This document shows, piece by piece, positions 34,037 to 45,882 of a stretch of DNA of 64,000 nt. The stretch lies in assembly GCA_963580455.1 (NCBI GenBank), contig OY756968.1:22599996-22663995 (forward strand), in the 5' to 3' direction. Position numbers and translations under genes: made by a program. This DNA comes from Euonymus europaeus (taxonomy: Eukaryota; Streptophyta; Magnoliopsida; Celastrales; Celastraceae). Under the pieces are notes generated by a model, which ran no database searches, was not told the origin of the DNA, and saw nothing but the letters and a program-made list of their open reading frames with translations. Each line of letters starts with the position of its first letter. Positions within the stretch are counted from its first letter, which is position 1.

Positions 34037-36435
34037 TCAAGCTTGCAATGCAGGAGTTTGCATAAAGAGGTACTGCAAAAAGAACCAAAAAGCGCCATGA
34101 TATCCAGAAAACACGCTAATTTCAAGAATGATGTTTAAATTGCAAATGATTTGGTGCATACCTCAAATGATTTTCCTGATCTTTCATATTCCAACATGGT
34201 CAAAGCAACTTCACAGCTCTGAGAAACAATAGGCTCGGGATCATTAGCAAATTCCTCAAGAAGCGCAATACTTTGTTCATCTGCTCAAAGCAAAATTGAG
34301 TTTAGTATTGCGTAAGGCCAACTCAAATTGGGCTCAACTTCAAAGGCCATGAACATATCACCATAGCGCATAAACATACAAAGAGCAGTCTCTGCTACTT
34401 ATCTAAAATGGAAATAACTAAACGCTAGAGATAAAATCACCAAGTCCAATTGACAACAACATGTGGTGGGAATTATATACAGTGCAAATGTATATGCATA
34501 AAAAAGTGGAGTATGGCTAAAAACCAGCAATTATAAGTTTCAGCAACAATTAGGAAGAAAGGCTCTTTTGTGAGAGTACATACTACATTTGATGTAATAT
34601 GGGAAAAAATAAACTATCTTTCTAATAGGGATCATTATTCAAAAGGAAAAAAAAATTCGCTCCAAGGAAGTAAAGAGATAGCAATCGTAGCAGGTGGCAT
34701 ACCAGCTATGGAACCAAGGGCTTCAGCAGCCTCATGTCTAACCATTGGATGCTCATTCACATCCCTGAGAATGTCACTAAGTGCAGCAGAAGCAACTTTA
34801 TTCTGCAATTGGCCCAAAACATAGGCAACCTGACATAACAGATATAGATCAATAGGCATCCAAAAGTACATAATAGAAATGATTCATCATCCGCAAAAAG
34901 ATAGTAGCAGACAAGGCACATGAAGTCTCCCGGCATAGTAAACCAATTCAATTAAAACCAACAAACCGAGACATCAAAACTTAACTCCACTCACAAGAAC
35001 AAACAGACACAAAACAAAAAACAGATGGATTAACATCGGTTGAAAATATGATGATCTAAAGTTGAACTTGGCTGAAATTGACCACAAATTCGATTTCAGG
35101 ACATAACAAACCTCATGCCGCAACAGCGCACTTTTGCCACCCAAAGAATCAATTATTGAAGAAACGGCTGCATCTCCACCACGATTTCGAAGTGCAAATA
35201 ATGCAGCATACCGATCATACATGCATTTCTCTTCATCCAGAAGAACATCCCTTCAGAGTAATCAGCATCAGTCAGCAAAATAACCAGCATAGAAAAAACA
35301 CAGGCCAATCAGTAGTAAAATGTCCAGACAAACCTCAGCTCATCAACAGAGGAACAAGAAGAAACTGGCGCAGCTGGATCAACCGACAAGAAAGGTGATT
35401 TTTCAGTCGAGGACGTTCCATCGCCATCAACAACAGTCTTTAATTCCTGGATTCGTTTGAGAGCCAACTCACAGGTTTCCTGAACCTCTGGAGCGGGATC
35501 TACAAGCAAACTATTCTGCAAAAGAGGAATATTACTTTCTAAACCAATTGCTCCAAGAGCTTCTGCAGCCTGCAAAAAAAGAAAGAAAAAGGAAGACCTG
35601 AACAACATTAAAACATGTAATTGCAATAACATAATCAAATAGTAAAAAAACAAAGAATGGAAGCACAGGGAAAAAGGGTGGAAATAAATCACCTCATGAC
35701 GAACAATAGGATGCAAAGAAAGATCATTGAGAACCGATTCTAAAGCAGGAATAGCTTCAGTATCTTGCATTTGACCCAATGCAAATGCAGCCTCGTGGGC
35801 CAACAAATTTGAAGAATCTCTTGTTGCTGCAAAAAGACAATAATTAAGAAAAACTGTATCGTGTTAAAAACAAACTAAGCAATGAAGAGACAATTCTTTC
35901 TCATCCAATATCAAAATGAAATATAAATTCCCACAAAAAACTCATTCAACACCATTGATCGCACAAAGTGTTAACCAGTTAAGCATAAAATTCACGTTTA
36001 ACAATGATAACTGGTTTTTTTTTTTTTTGATAACTGCTAGAATTATACAAAAAAAATGATAACTGGTACATAACAAAAGGAGAAAAGTATCTTCAAACAA
36101 CCAACTAAAAGAGAAAAAAAGGAACACCAAAGACTCCATATTTGAGTGTAAGAGGGCGTTTTTAACCTCCAAGAGCAACCACAATAACTTCCTAGGGAAT
36201 GGCCAAACACCGAAAGCATACTCCAACTGAAAGAGATAAGCATAGAGCGACCAAAGAAAATTAAGAGCACGAACAAACCAAGTATGAGGGCTTCGCGGGG
36301 CCCGACGCCTTTGAGGTTGCGGAGAGAGAAGAGAGCTCTAAAGCGCTCCGATATGGGCTGGGTCGGGTCCAGCAACCGTTCACAAAGAAATTTCTCCATG
36401 GGCAATGATGATGCAGTCTCTTTCAAGGAACCCAT
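34037..36435 (-). CDS. DOHH: Deoxyhypusine hydroxylase (HEAT-repeat di-iron enzyme)
   Basis: Seven exons join in frame: 36279-36435, 35693-35826, 35334-35569, 35112-35250, 34703-34829, 34162-34280 and 34037-34072. They give 315 aa, against about 314 in Arabidopsis as I recall. DOHH hydroxylates deoxyhypusine on eIF5A, the last step of hypusine formation. All four His-Glu iron-binding pairs are present: H63-E64 ([12 protein letters not shown]), H96-E97 ([12 protein letters not shown]), H221-E222 (LLRHEVAYVLGQ) and H254-E255 ([12 protein letters not shown]). They sit in two symmetric sets of HEAT-like repeats joined by an acidic linker (exon 3). The start ATG at 36435 gives [10 protein letters not shown]... 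before the conserved [20 protein letters not shown]. Intron 1 carries a 39-nt LINE tail (36016). The gene is divergent from the SNARE gene at 38478. It looks fully functional. Confidence 0.96.
36016..36054 (-). mobile_element. 39-nt LINE 3'-tail insertion in DOHH intron 1, 13-bp TSD
   Basis: AATGATAACTGGT occurs at 36003-36015 and 36055-36067. The insert is a T run followed by GATAACTGCTAGAATTATAC and A's, that is, a minus-strand poly(A) with about 26 nt of 3' UTR. Confidence 0.75.
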
Positions 36436-36559
36436 TCGTTGGCGATAAATACGGCGGTGTTGGGTGGTCAGGCAGCCGGTCAGCGAGAAGATTCTGGTTC
36501 TCCCGAACCCACTCGAGGAGAGCACCTCTAGTCAAGTCTTCATCTCGAGTCTGGTGGAT

Positions 36560-36682
36560 CTTGATTTCAGTTAGATGGACCTAATTTTTGGGCCTTTACA
36601 ATAAGGCCGAGAAATATCCTTTTGTGAGGCTCACTCCAGTACCAAATATGCCCGAGAGGCCGAGAATCGTACGGCCAACGGA
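36560..36682. repeat. Promoter-proximal direct repeat, copy 1 (DOHH side)
   Basis: GGGCCTTTA, CCTTTTGTGAGGCTCA, CAGTACCAAAT and ATCGTACGGCCA are shared in order with 37825-37925. Copy 1 starts about 125 bp upstream of the DOHH ATG. Confidence 0.7.
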
Positions 36683-36693
36683 GAGGAAATCAT

Positions 36694-37804
36694 TAGCCTG
36701 CACACCGGGTACCGGGTTTTTGACCGGACCTGGTAACCCTGTCAGACCCGATATTTATTGGGTTTGCCCGACCCAGTCCGATAAATACCTGGCAGAACCT
36801 GGTTAATTCGGACCGGGTTCTCATTTTTTATAAAATTTGGATTATCGGGTCTCGGTTAAATTAAAAAAAAAACAAACTACAAACCTAAGCTTAATCAGTA
36901 AATCCATTATACCATTTACCATCTCATCTATCATGCTCCTTTTCCCCCAACCCAGTCGCCGTGACCATAGGTTTGAAGTTCGCTGCCTCAATCACTCTTT
37001 CAAAAGTCAGAAGTCGTGCATGTGCTGACAATAAGCTTTGATTCTTTATCACGAATATTGGGTTGCGAGAGAGGATCAGATGAACCTCCTATAATACCCG
37101 ACTCTGAAAGGGCGAAGAAAGAGATGACAAGAGTTTCACCTGGAGATATTAACGACAGCTCGTTGATTCTTCTCGCCAGTTTTTGTTCATTTTTCTTCTT
37201 CTATATATCTGAATCGAACCATTGTTGATTGGTTGAATTTTGAAGAATCAATTTCTGTTGATCTCCTGATTCGCTTCTGCCCATTATTATACATCATAAA
37301 GTTTATGCTTTTATCCAGAAAATAGTGAGATTGACCGTAGTATGTTGAGGTTTTGTTCAATATTTATTTTACATTTAATAGAAAATATCAAAACCCATAT
37401 TTTGGAGTGAGAAAGAGAAGATAGCTAGAGAGAGAAAGATAAAGTTGAGGATTTCAGTCAACGGAGAGTGAGAGAAATTGACAGTGAAGAAGAAGAGGTG
37501 ATAGTGTTTGGTAGTGCTAACGAAGGCACATTCTAGATCCATTCACGCATCCCCATTTTCTTAACCTATTCAATTGTTTGTGAATCAAAGGCCGTAAATG
37601 TCTAATAATGAGCCATGGCCCATTGTAAACTTAAAAAATTAAAATAAATAATTAATTTATCCAAAATCGGGTTACTCGGTAACCCGACCCGATAATCCGG
37701 AAATTTTAACCGGATTATCGAACCGGGTTTATTGATTTGAAAAGCGAACGGGTCGGGTCAAACCCGGATCGATAGCCCGAAACTCAGCCCGGTGTGCAGG
37801 CCTC
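36694..37804. mobile_element. Non-autonomous hAT-like DNA transposon (1.1 kb)
   Basis: The left end TAGCCTGCACACCGGG and the inverted right end GAGGCCTGCACACCGGG form short terminal inverted repeats. Subterminal regions on both sides are rich in CGGGT/ACCCG motifs, a known habit of plant hAT elements. AAATCAT flanks both ends (36687-36693 and 37805-37811), consistent with a worn 7-8 bp TSD. No transposase ORF; the interior is non-coding. Confidence 0.65.
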
Positions 37805-37824
37805 AAATCATCAGTTGGGTTTGG

Positions 37825-37925
37825 GTCCTTAGATTACATGGGCCTTTAAATTAAGGCAAGGACACTTCCTTTTGTGAGGCTCAGCCCAATACTAAAAGCC
37901 CCAGAATCATACGGCCAGTCGGCGA
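37825..37925. repeat. Promoter-proximal direct repeat, copy 2 (SNARE side)
   Basis: Matches 36560-36682 (TGGGCCTTTA, CCTTTTGTGAGGCTCA, CAATACTAAA, ATCATACGGCCA). The two copies flank the hAT-like element. Confidence 0.7.
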
Positions 37926-38103
37926 TGACGATAGCATCCGTAGGGCTCAATCAGCTCATTGTTTAGGTGGGCCCATATTGTTGTGCTTATCATCAAAACG
38001 GCACCATTTTACCAATCTCACGCATCCATGGTCCCAAACCCCAACACGGCCTTTCACACCCGGATGGACAGGCAGATTTGTCACTCGTCTATCGCTTGGT
38101 GTT

Positions 38104-38110
38104 TATAAAT
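38104..38110 (+). promoter_or_regulatory. Candidate TATA box of the BET11-type SNARE gene
   Basis: TATAAAT about 370 bp upstream of the ATG, followed by a CT-rich leader. A CAG at 38264-38266 after a T tract looks like a splice acceptor, so an intron in the 5' UTR is possible. Confidence 0.45.
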
Positions 38111-38477
38111 CTCTCGCCACTCCCTCTGCTTTCCTCCTTTCTCAGTCTGCTTCCTGAGGTTTCCCTCCACAGGTTCAATGCTGATTTTTTTGGTTCTCGG
38201 TGATTTTGATTTTAGAATCTAACTTTATTTGTGATTAGCGTTCTTTTTTTTTTTTGCTTCAATCAGGTGCCAATTTAGATCTTTATTTTGTGCATTTTTT
38301 TATCGTAGCTCCTTGTTCATTAGCTATTGCGGTAAGTCCTTGTAGTTATTGCCTTTTCATTTACCTGGCTAAGTATTTGATCACCGTCGATGGACAGACA
38401 AGGTTTGGATTGTTGACATCTGAGGTTGGTTGCGTAACAAGAAGTGGAAGGGCGTAGATCCGGTAGTGAATCAATCC

Positions 38478-40581
38478 ATGAATTCTAGGAGGTTAGTTTT
38501 TTTGAACCAAATTCAGATGTGTTTTGAGAATTAGGATTCTTCATTCTTGATTTCGTAAATATGGATTCATGCTTTTAGATTTCAAAAATTGTGTGTTTTT
38601 TAATACTCATCAAACACAGTTATACGAATGCCATACTTGAATCTGTGCCTGGATCATCCTGGAAGTGATCTAAGACTTCATTCGTGACTTCTGTTTGTGA
38701 TTTATTTAATTCAGTCGCTGTTGTCATGTTGGTAGTTAGTGCAATCTGAATAGGTCAATACAACTTTGTCTGACCTAGTGCATTAGTTTTCTGTGCCTTA
38801 CAAAACCTTAGGTTGCCGTGTCCCTGATGAGTGAGTCTGCCACAAATTTAGTTCAACAGCACTGTTTGATGATCTAAAGCATTTGTTTAATTATTAACTG
38901 TTGTCCCTTGCCTTAACTATTTTTGAGTGATATTCATACAGCAATTGGTGGATGTTATGGTTTGCCAAATTATGGTACTTAGTTAATGTGCATGCTTCTG
39001 TATGAAGCTTATATTCGGAGTTGAAGAAACGGTTGCATACTGCTGCTGCATTCATAGTCGTTTCTGTGAAGTACCCTTGTTGGACCATGAGGGGCAATGG
39101 TTCAACGTGAATGTAGAAGATCTGCTAGGCTTATTACCAAATTGCTTATCATTTAAGTTTTTTGTTTGAATGTCAAAAGAAATTTGTTGAAGGTGCCATA
39201 GATAAGTTTACAGAGAGGCTATAATATTGATTGCCTGGAGCAAGCTGTTATGAGAACAGCTACCTATAAAAGTTTCAAAAAGTTAAAGAGATGATACAGA
39301 AAGCTATCTATAGAAGTTTCACTGCTGTTTAACAGTTTAAGTCCACTTTTGCTAAGTGAACCCTAGTTCTTGAACTCATCTGCGACAATAAATCTGATGG
39401 CCTAACTGATGTATGTTTATTTCTTTTTAAGTCTATTTGTGGTCCAATACAATTTCATCTGAATCTTATTTTTATTGTTGTGATCTGTTAGACATGCTCT
39501 CATATCGTCTAAGGAAACTATGTCACATTGGTTATTACCTTGTTATCTGGGATTCTTCTAAGATCTTTATGTGTGCAGCAGGGATTTCCGTGGCAATAAA
39601 GCTGCTCTTTTTGATGGCATCGAGGAAGGTGGCATCAGGGCATCAGCTTCTTACTCTCATGAAATTGATGAGCGTGATAATGAAAGGGCATTAGAAGGAT
39701 TGCAAGATAGGGTCATTCTGCTTAAGAGAGTAATTTCTATTTTGCCTTGTGGACTTTTTCTTTTCCATTTGCATTTGACCGTTGGATTTGTTGTGAGAAT
39801 TTTAAGTATTTGGAATTGGGAAGATTTTGTTCCTCGCTACTGTTGCTTCAGAAGTTGCACAGCAAAACGTACGTCTCAATTTTGAGTATTTTGGTGCTTT
39901 TTATATATTTTTAGCGTATTGTGAACAAATACAGTTATGAAAAGTCATGCAAAAAACAAAGATGCCTAGTCCGCTTGATAACTTTTAAGTAGTTCATTTA
40001 AATTTTTAGGCCCCTCGAATTTCAAAGCTCTAGAATGCGTTGTCCATAACAGTTGTGTTTGATAGGTAACATGATTGAATTTGTAGTTAAGCATTTATGC
40101 ATGTAACAGAATTTCTAGCTTTTAAGCTTGAATGTCCTAACCCCAGTTTTTATGTTTGTCAATCCTATAGCTGTCAGGTGATATAAATGAGGAGGTGGAT
40201 AGTCATAATCGGATGCTGGACAGAATGGTAACCTATCCTACAGCCATGAAATGCTGTTTTTCATTATCGTTATTGCTGCTAATGCTGTTGAGCATGTAGG
40301 GAAACGATATGGATGCATCTAGAGGAATCCTGTCAGGCACTATGGATCGGCTAAAGATGGTAAGGAGGCCAAATAGGCTTTGTTTCATTTTCATTAACTC
40401 GATCAATTGTCACCTCTTGGGTCAAACTTGCTTTGCCCATTTCTTCATGCAACCTGTGTCATGCTCTTATGCTGATTTTATGCATCCATAGGTATTTGAG
40501 ACGAAATCTAACCGGAAAATGTTTACGCTTGTGGCATCCTTTGTGGTCATTTTCCTTATCATATACTATATAACTAGGTAA
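38478..40581 (+). CDS. BET11: BET1/SFT1-type Qc-SNARE (Bet11/Bs14-like)
   Basis: Five exons join in frame: 38478-38491, 39582-39729, 40171-40227, 40300-40359 and 40492-40581. They give 122 aa, the family length. Exon 1 is only 14 nt (MNSRR). The protein has an N-terminal stretch (FRGNKAALFDGIEEGG), one SNARE coiled coil (ERALEGLQDRVILLKRL, INEEVDSHNRMLDRMGNDMD) and a C-terminal tail anchor (LVASFVVIFLIIYYITR). BET1-like SNAREs act in ER-Golgi and intra-Golgi membrane fusion in complex with syntaxin, Qb and R-SNARE partners. The match to Arabidopsis Bet11/Bs14a is high by memory. Start choice: only this ATG spliced to 39582 gives the conserved N-terminus. Divergently arranged with DOHH. Confidence 0.95.
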
Positions 40582-42419
40582 TCTTGTACGTGCAATCAAT
40601 CCACGATGGATTGGATACAGCTGCTAGCTTTATATTATAACTGTGACTGTGACTGCCGTATAAAACTAATCTCATGCTTGTATGGCATGTTTGTATAAAT
40701 ACGTTCCAATATGTCAAATGTGTGTTGAATTGATGGATGAAGAACGTATCAGCGCACCGATTATTGCATCCAAATGACAATAGCCTTACTTGGTAGTAGC
40801 AGATGTTCTGGGTTTCTTTGATTCCATAACAGCACAACGTGAACATGGAAGACCATGAGTTAAGGCACCGTATGTTCTAAAATGTATAAAAAGCATCAGA
40901 AAAACTCAATTGAATGTTGTACACGAGAAGAGTTGTTTATTATAAATAACTACAAGTCAGTTACTTTGAAGTATACATATCTGCATGTTTTAAGCTATGT
41001 TTTTGTTTTGATGCTTTGCGGACCTAATTGAGGAATCAAGCATGTCTCTCTTTGGGTTCATGATCAGTTGTTTAAAGTTTGAACAATAAAGGCAAAAGGA
41101 GAAGATTATTGGTTGTTAAAAATGATAATTTTATCCACGTGAGATGATTTCTGAATTTTTCAAAATTTTAAAAACATTTAGTCCATCGGCTGGATCGAGT
41201 GTTTTTCAACACTCGATCTACCCCCACCCCTGATCCATATGCTGTGGTGCTAAAGTGGTAAATATCTGCAAACTAAAATTACAAGATCGTGAAATAACAC
41301 TGAACTGTCTCCTTTTCGGTGGCTTCCACGTGGCAGAACATGAGTCATTCATTCCCGATAAAAATGCATAGATTCTTTCCTAGATTTCAGACAGATCCAT
41401 TATAGTCCAGTCAATTTCTTCATGCGCAATTCGACAGCGACGGTTTATCCGGCTGGGCAGGCTTGTTGGGGCAGGGCGGGGCTTGTGAGTAATTAGAAAG
41501 AAACATAATCTAGATCTTTTTGATGAAGTTTCAATATGATGGACAAGTTCGTATTCATGGCAGCTAGGTTTATTGCGGGCGTCCCGGGCTCCATATTTTG
41601 GAAAAAAAAAATTAAAATCATAGCAATTAAAATTCATTTAATTCATATTTTTTTTTAAAAAAAATCCAATATGCAACTCTAATTCATTTAAGGTTAATCA
41701 TATTTAAGTAATATATGATTATTATTATTTTAAAAGAAGGGCCTATCTTTTAGATTCAGCTCGGAGCTCGAAGGCTCAAGTATGCTATTAGTTTATATAT
41801 AATTTGATTGATTGAACCAAACAACCATAAATGGGGAGTAGTATTTGATTAATTGTAGGGACAGTGGTCGAATGGAATCTATAGGTCGCATGGTTTTAAT
41901 CCTAAATTATAAGCAGTATATATCCTCATTCACTCTTCACATCTTTTTATCATACGTAAAAAATTGTCAACCATTCATTTACTTAAATACTATATATATA
42001 TATATATAATTATTCTATAGTTAATGAATTTGGAGCTTAGTGAAGGAGAAGCTACACATATATAATTTATGATATAGAGCTGCCGGCCTCATGTGAATTC
42101 GAAATTGGTCCATATATCACACAATGCCTCCAAGTTTCGACAATTGGAATAATGAAAATGACTTATTTGTCACCCGCAACATTTCATTGAGTGCCATCAC
42201 AATCACAATTCACAATTCACAAATCACAAATGATAGTTACTTTTTTATTTCAACATCTAACGAAGCTAGATGTTAGCCTAATTGTTCTAATAGACAGTCT
42301 TTCAGGGTGGTTCAAAGATTGGCAATCGTTTGCCAGACATAAATAGAGTACATTGGTAAAAAGAAAAACTAATACATGTGGAGAAAGTTATCGTAGTGGA
42401 TGGATCGGAAATATGCAAC
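40582..42419. other. Gene-free stretch downstream of the SNARE gene
   Basis: Includes the likely 3' UTR of the SNARE gene, then AT-rich sequence without supported exons. A perfect 11-bp hairpin (GATCGAGTGTT / AACACTCGATC, loop TTTC) lies at 41193-41218. A short TA repeat is at 41992-42008. Confidence 0.5.
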
Positions 42420-42430
42420 ATGTAAACCTT

Positions 42431-42556
42431 TTTTCTTTTCTTTTTTTTGATAAAAGAGGACGGTACCTCTGAATTTTATTAATTGCCTCACTTATGGCGG
42501 AGGAATACCGTAATTACATTAATAAGAGAAAAATCAAAGAAACAACAAGTACTAAT
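42431..42556 (-). mobile_element. 126-nt LINE 3'-tail insertion, 11-bp TSD
   Basis: ATGTAAACCTT occurs at 42420-42430 and 42557-42567. The insert begins with a T-rich poly(A) complement, then GATAAAAGAGGACGGTACCT and CTTATGGCGGAGGAATACCG, the 3' UTR of the family also seen at 42680. Confidence 0.85.
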
Positions 42557-42621
42557 ATGTAAACCTTACCTGAAAGGTTACTAATACATGGCTATGGGTA
42601 CAATAAGACTATGCACTAATT

Positions 42622-43043
42622 CAGTCTCTATCTTGAAGTTCAGTTTTTGCTAGTTCTTTTGTATCTGGTTTTGTATCTTCTTTTTTTTTTTTGATAAAAG
42701 AGGACGGTACCTCCAAATTTTATTAATTACCCTCACATATGGCGGAGGAATACCGTGGATACAGATAAAGAGGAAAAAGAGCAAATACACAAGATGACAT
42801 TGCAAGCAAATCAAATGAAGCCCAAAACAGAGACCAACTTGAAGGACACAAACCCTTCTTTTATGGCCACCATAAAATAGACGAACTTAAGCAGCACCTG
42901 CACAGAAAAACACTTAAACCTGGTTTTGTATCTTAGTGTCCAGGTTATCTTTTCTTTCATAGTCTGTCTTTTGTAACCAGGATATTCCTCCATAAGTGAG
43001 GTATTAATAAACTCATGAAATACCGTCCTCTTTTATATATAAA
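42622..43043 (+). mobile_element. Plus-strand LINE tail with a later minus-strand LINE nested inside
   Basis: AATAAGACT-AT-GCACTAATT (42602-42621) and AATAAGACTCTTTGCACTAATT (43044-43065) look like a diverged TSD of about 20 bp. After removing the nested insert and one TSD copy, 167 nt of LINE 3' UTR remain (ATTCCTCCATAAGTGAGG, ACCGTCCTCTTTTATA). This is the reverse complement of the minus-strand tails nearby. Divergence of the TSD suggests it is the older of the two. Confidence 0.75.
42680..42919 (-). mobile_element. 240-nt LINE 3'-tail insertion nested in another LINE tail, 15-bp TSD
   Basis: CTGGTTTTGTATCTT occurs at 42665-42679 and 42920-42934. The insert starts with poly(T), then GATAAAAGAGGACGGTACCT and ATGGCGGAGGAATACCGTGG, then 3' UTR sequence. 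It splits the plus-strand tail of the same family. Confidence 0.88.
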
Positions 43044-43174
43044 AATAAGACTCTTTGCACTAATTAACATAATGTCATTAATTCAACCCACAAATAACCA
43101 CATAGTTATGAAAAAGAACTTTGCACAATAGCTAGGGAAAGCAACTGTAGAACATCTGGTATCTAACAATGTAT

Positions 43175-43266
43175 TTTTATTTTATTTTAAAGAGGAGATT
43201 TTATTTCAAAAAGAAGAGAAGAAAAACTCTTCTCCGGGGGCTCACAAAGGGGGACAAGGACCTAAC
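43175..43266 (-). mobile_element. 92-nt LINE 3'-tail insertion, 17-bp TSD
   Basis: GGTATCTAACAATGTAT is present at 43158-43174 and 43267-43283, identical. The insert carries CTTCTCCGGGGGCTCACAA, matching the 3' UTR of the decayed LINE at 31990, a different family from its neighbours at 42431 and 42680. Confidence 0.88.
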
Positions 43267-43283
43267 GGTATCTAACAATGTAT

Positions 43284-44145
43284 GAACATGATCTATAGCA
43301 GTTGAAATATTCACTTAAATTTCTTCACTCAGGAGTGAAGTAGGTATAATTTGCATGTGGTTAGTGACATCATATTCACATAAACATATTTGCAGAGTTT
43401 CAAAAGGAAGATCAATTTGTTTTGAGTGTGCCATGCAGATAAAGCACCACACTATGATTCAATGCTCTAGGGTTCCAACAAGCAAACTAATTAGGATGAA
43501 TTCGAACTTAAGTGGCATAAATCAAAACTTATAACAAACAAGTGTAGTTCAAATATAACTAGCATCGAAATTCAAACTGTTATATAGATGGATGCATATG
43601 TGTTTATCTGTCATTATGTCAAGGAAGTTCAACTTTTCTCCAAATGAAATCATCAATATAAAACAAATTCAGAGAATTTAATGAGTCTAATTAGAACCAT
43701 AAAACATCATAATTAGTTGGAAAACCTTGTAGAATAACCATAGAAACAACATGAATTGGGTGATATAGAAGTGAGAAACAATTTTATTTTTAAAAAAGAA
43801 ACTGTTGATCCCATACAACCCTAATCAAATAAATTTAGGCTCATTGACAAGAGAGTAGGAAACAAATATGCTACCTTCAACATATGTAACTTAAAAATAG
43901 ATTCTTCAATCCCTTTACAATCTCCTTGATTTCCAGTAGAACTCCCAAAAGAGATCGATATCGCCCCTCAAAAAGAGGTCAATATCGCCCCTGGAAAACC
44001 CTTTTGGGGATTCATACTCTCCTTCACCACACAAGCCAACAGAAAGGAAAAACATACGTCTATCCATTATTAAATTAACTATATATGGCTATATAAAACG
44101 GATGCCTCTTATTTGATTCCCAATTATGTATACATGGTATACATA
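43284..44145. other. Gene-free stretch
   Basis: AT-rich. The last part is probably the 3' UTR of the zinc-finger gene. Nothing else is supported. Confidence 0.4.
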
Positions 44146-44712
44146 CTAGGGATCATGACCAAGTCTAAGCTCCAAATCTAATCCATCTTCACCTCTCTTC
44201 GATTTGTTATCATATACGCCAGATGAACTCCTACAAGGATCCTCCCCAAACAGATTCAAGTACTGATGTGGATATTGTTCTAACGAATCATCGTCATCGC
44301 TATGAAGGTGTGTATGAGAAGATCTCAAGCCCCATGAAATCTCAGGAAAAAATGTTTGATAGTTTTTGTGTACCTCATGAGTAGGAGTAGAACCATAATG
44401 ATGATGAGGTTGATAGCCTTGAATTGGAGAGTAGGATGACCTCAAAGTAGCTTCATAATCATCAACTTTGCTTGAAAGTGAAGGTATTGCAACTGAATTA
44501 TTACCAGTAGGCCTGTTCTTGGCTCTGTCTTTCCTGTGAATATTCATGTGTCCACCCAAAGCTTGTGCTGTAGTGAAGCCTCTCTTGCAAAACACGCACT
44601 CGTAGGAGCGTCCGGTGCCTGCGTTATCATCGTTGGCTTGCTCCGATCTGTCCGTCTCTTCATCGCTTGAGCTCTTGGAGTAGTCTTCATGGTTATTGGA
44701 TTCCATCATCAT
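44146..44712 (-). CDS. Single C2H2 zinc-finger EAR-type transcriptional repressor
   Basis: Intronless, 188 aa. The acidic/Ser-rich N-terminus is followed by one plant-type zinc finger with C39, C42, H55 and H59 and the QALGGH core ([20 protein letters not shown], then NIHRKDRAK). The C-terminus has an EAR repression motif LDLELRLG. This places it with the SUPERMAN/TAC1/KNUCKLES-like single-finger proteins, which act in the nucleus as repressors, often recruiting TOPLESS. The closest member is not certain; TAC1-like is my best guess from the finger sequence. Start: three consecutive ATG codons end at 44704; I use the first (44712) because the codon upstream of it is TTG. A TATAAATA box lies at 44958-44965. 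Confidence 0.92.
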   Translation of the reverse strand: MMMESNNHEDYSKSSSDEETDRSEQANDDNAGTGRSYECVFCKRGFTTAQALGGHMNIHRKDRAKNRPTGNNSVAIPSLSSKVDDYEATLRSSYSPIQGYQPHHHYGSTPTHEVHKNYQTFFPEISWGLRSSHTHLHSDDDDSLEQYPHQYLNLFGEDPCRSSSGVYDNKSKRGEDGLDLELRLGHDP

Positions 44713-44957
44713 CAATCAAAAAAATGAAATAAAAAAAGTAGACAAAACCCAACAAGAAATTAAGGGTTTTTGTTGTACTTTAAGGATTAATAATTAGTGG
44801 AAAATAAAAGGGGGGAGAGAGAGAGAGAGGATAAGAGATACAAGAGACAAGTGAAGGACATAGAGGCTTGTGGTTGATTTGAGGAAATTAAGATATGCTG
44901 AAGGAGACAAGCTTTAGAAGTTAGCAGGGAGAGGGTTTCATGTTAGCCGGCTGCTGG

Positions 44958-44965
44958 TATTTATA
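44958..44965 (-). promoter_or_regulatory. TATA box of the 44.1-kb zinc-finger gene
   Basis: Reads TATAAATA on the gene strand, 246 bp upstream of the ATG. A GA-rich run (about 44814-44829) lies in the inferred 5' UTR. Confidence 0.6.
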
Positions 44966-45882
44966 AAAATCCACGGTCATTATTTTATCTTCTTCCGTGA
45001 CTTATACTTGTCTCCTCAATACAACTAATTGTAGCTTTCATCTATGTTGAGAAAAATAATTTTAATTTCTTGTTCTTTTGAGTATATATCTTAGTCTATG
45101 TGTCCAAACACTGATTCTACATGTATAAACATGTTCACATTGTTAACTAGTTGGCCAAGAGTCTAAGCAACCTTATCTCATCATGTATACTCTATGGAAT
45201 AAAAAGATCGGGCATACACGGCAAACATTTAGTATTAATTATCCCAATAAATTAAGAAGAAGGAAAAAAATTGTAACTCGATTGATCCTTATAATGACAT
45301 ATATGTGCATATATATACACACACACACAAATACATCTCTATTAGTGATTAGATCCGTGCGATGCACGAGTTTTTTCACATTGTATATTTACAGAAATAT
45401 CATCTATATATGTTTTTACAAATAAAAGATGTCAAATTTACAAAAATAAACTCAAAAGTAATTTCTATCAATTACAAAAAAAAAAAAAAAAAACTAGAAT
45501 AAATAAGAAATTAAAATCAAAGGTAATTATCTATTAAAGTAAATTAAAGTATAAAAATAAAAAACATGAAATTAGTTTTTAAAATTTAGAAACATCTCTT
45601 GAAGTTGTTGTTGCATGTTTTTATAGAGTTATATAGTACTCGTACAATTTTTAAATATTAAATATTTAAGTGCCCTATTAACTGTATTTGAATTAAATTT
45701 ATCTTAAAAATTTAAAAGTTATATTTATTAGTTAATTATCAGATCAAATTAGGATAGGAGAGTTATAATAGAATCAGATGACTTTTGGTTTTTAATAATT
45801 ATATTAATTTTAAAAAAATTCAAAAATAACAATTGTCACAATTTTAATATTTAGTAAGGAGCCATGTGACGAAATCGGGTTA

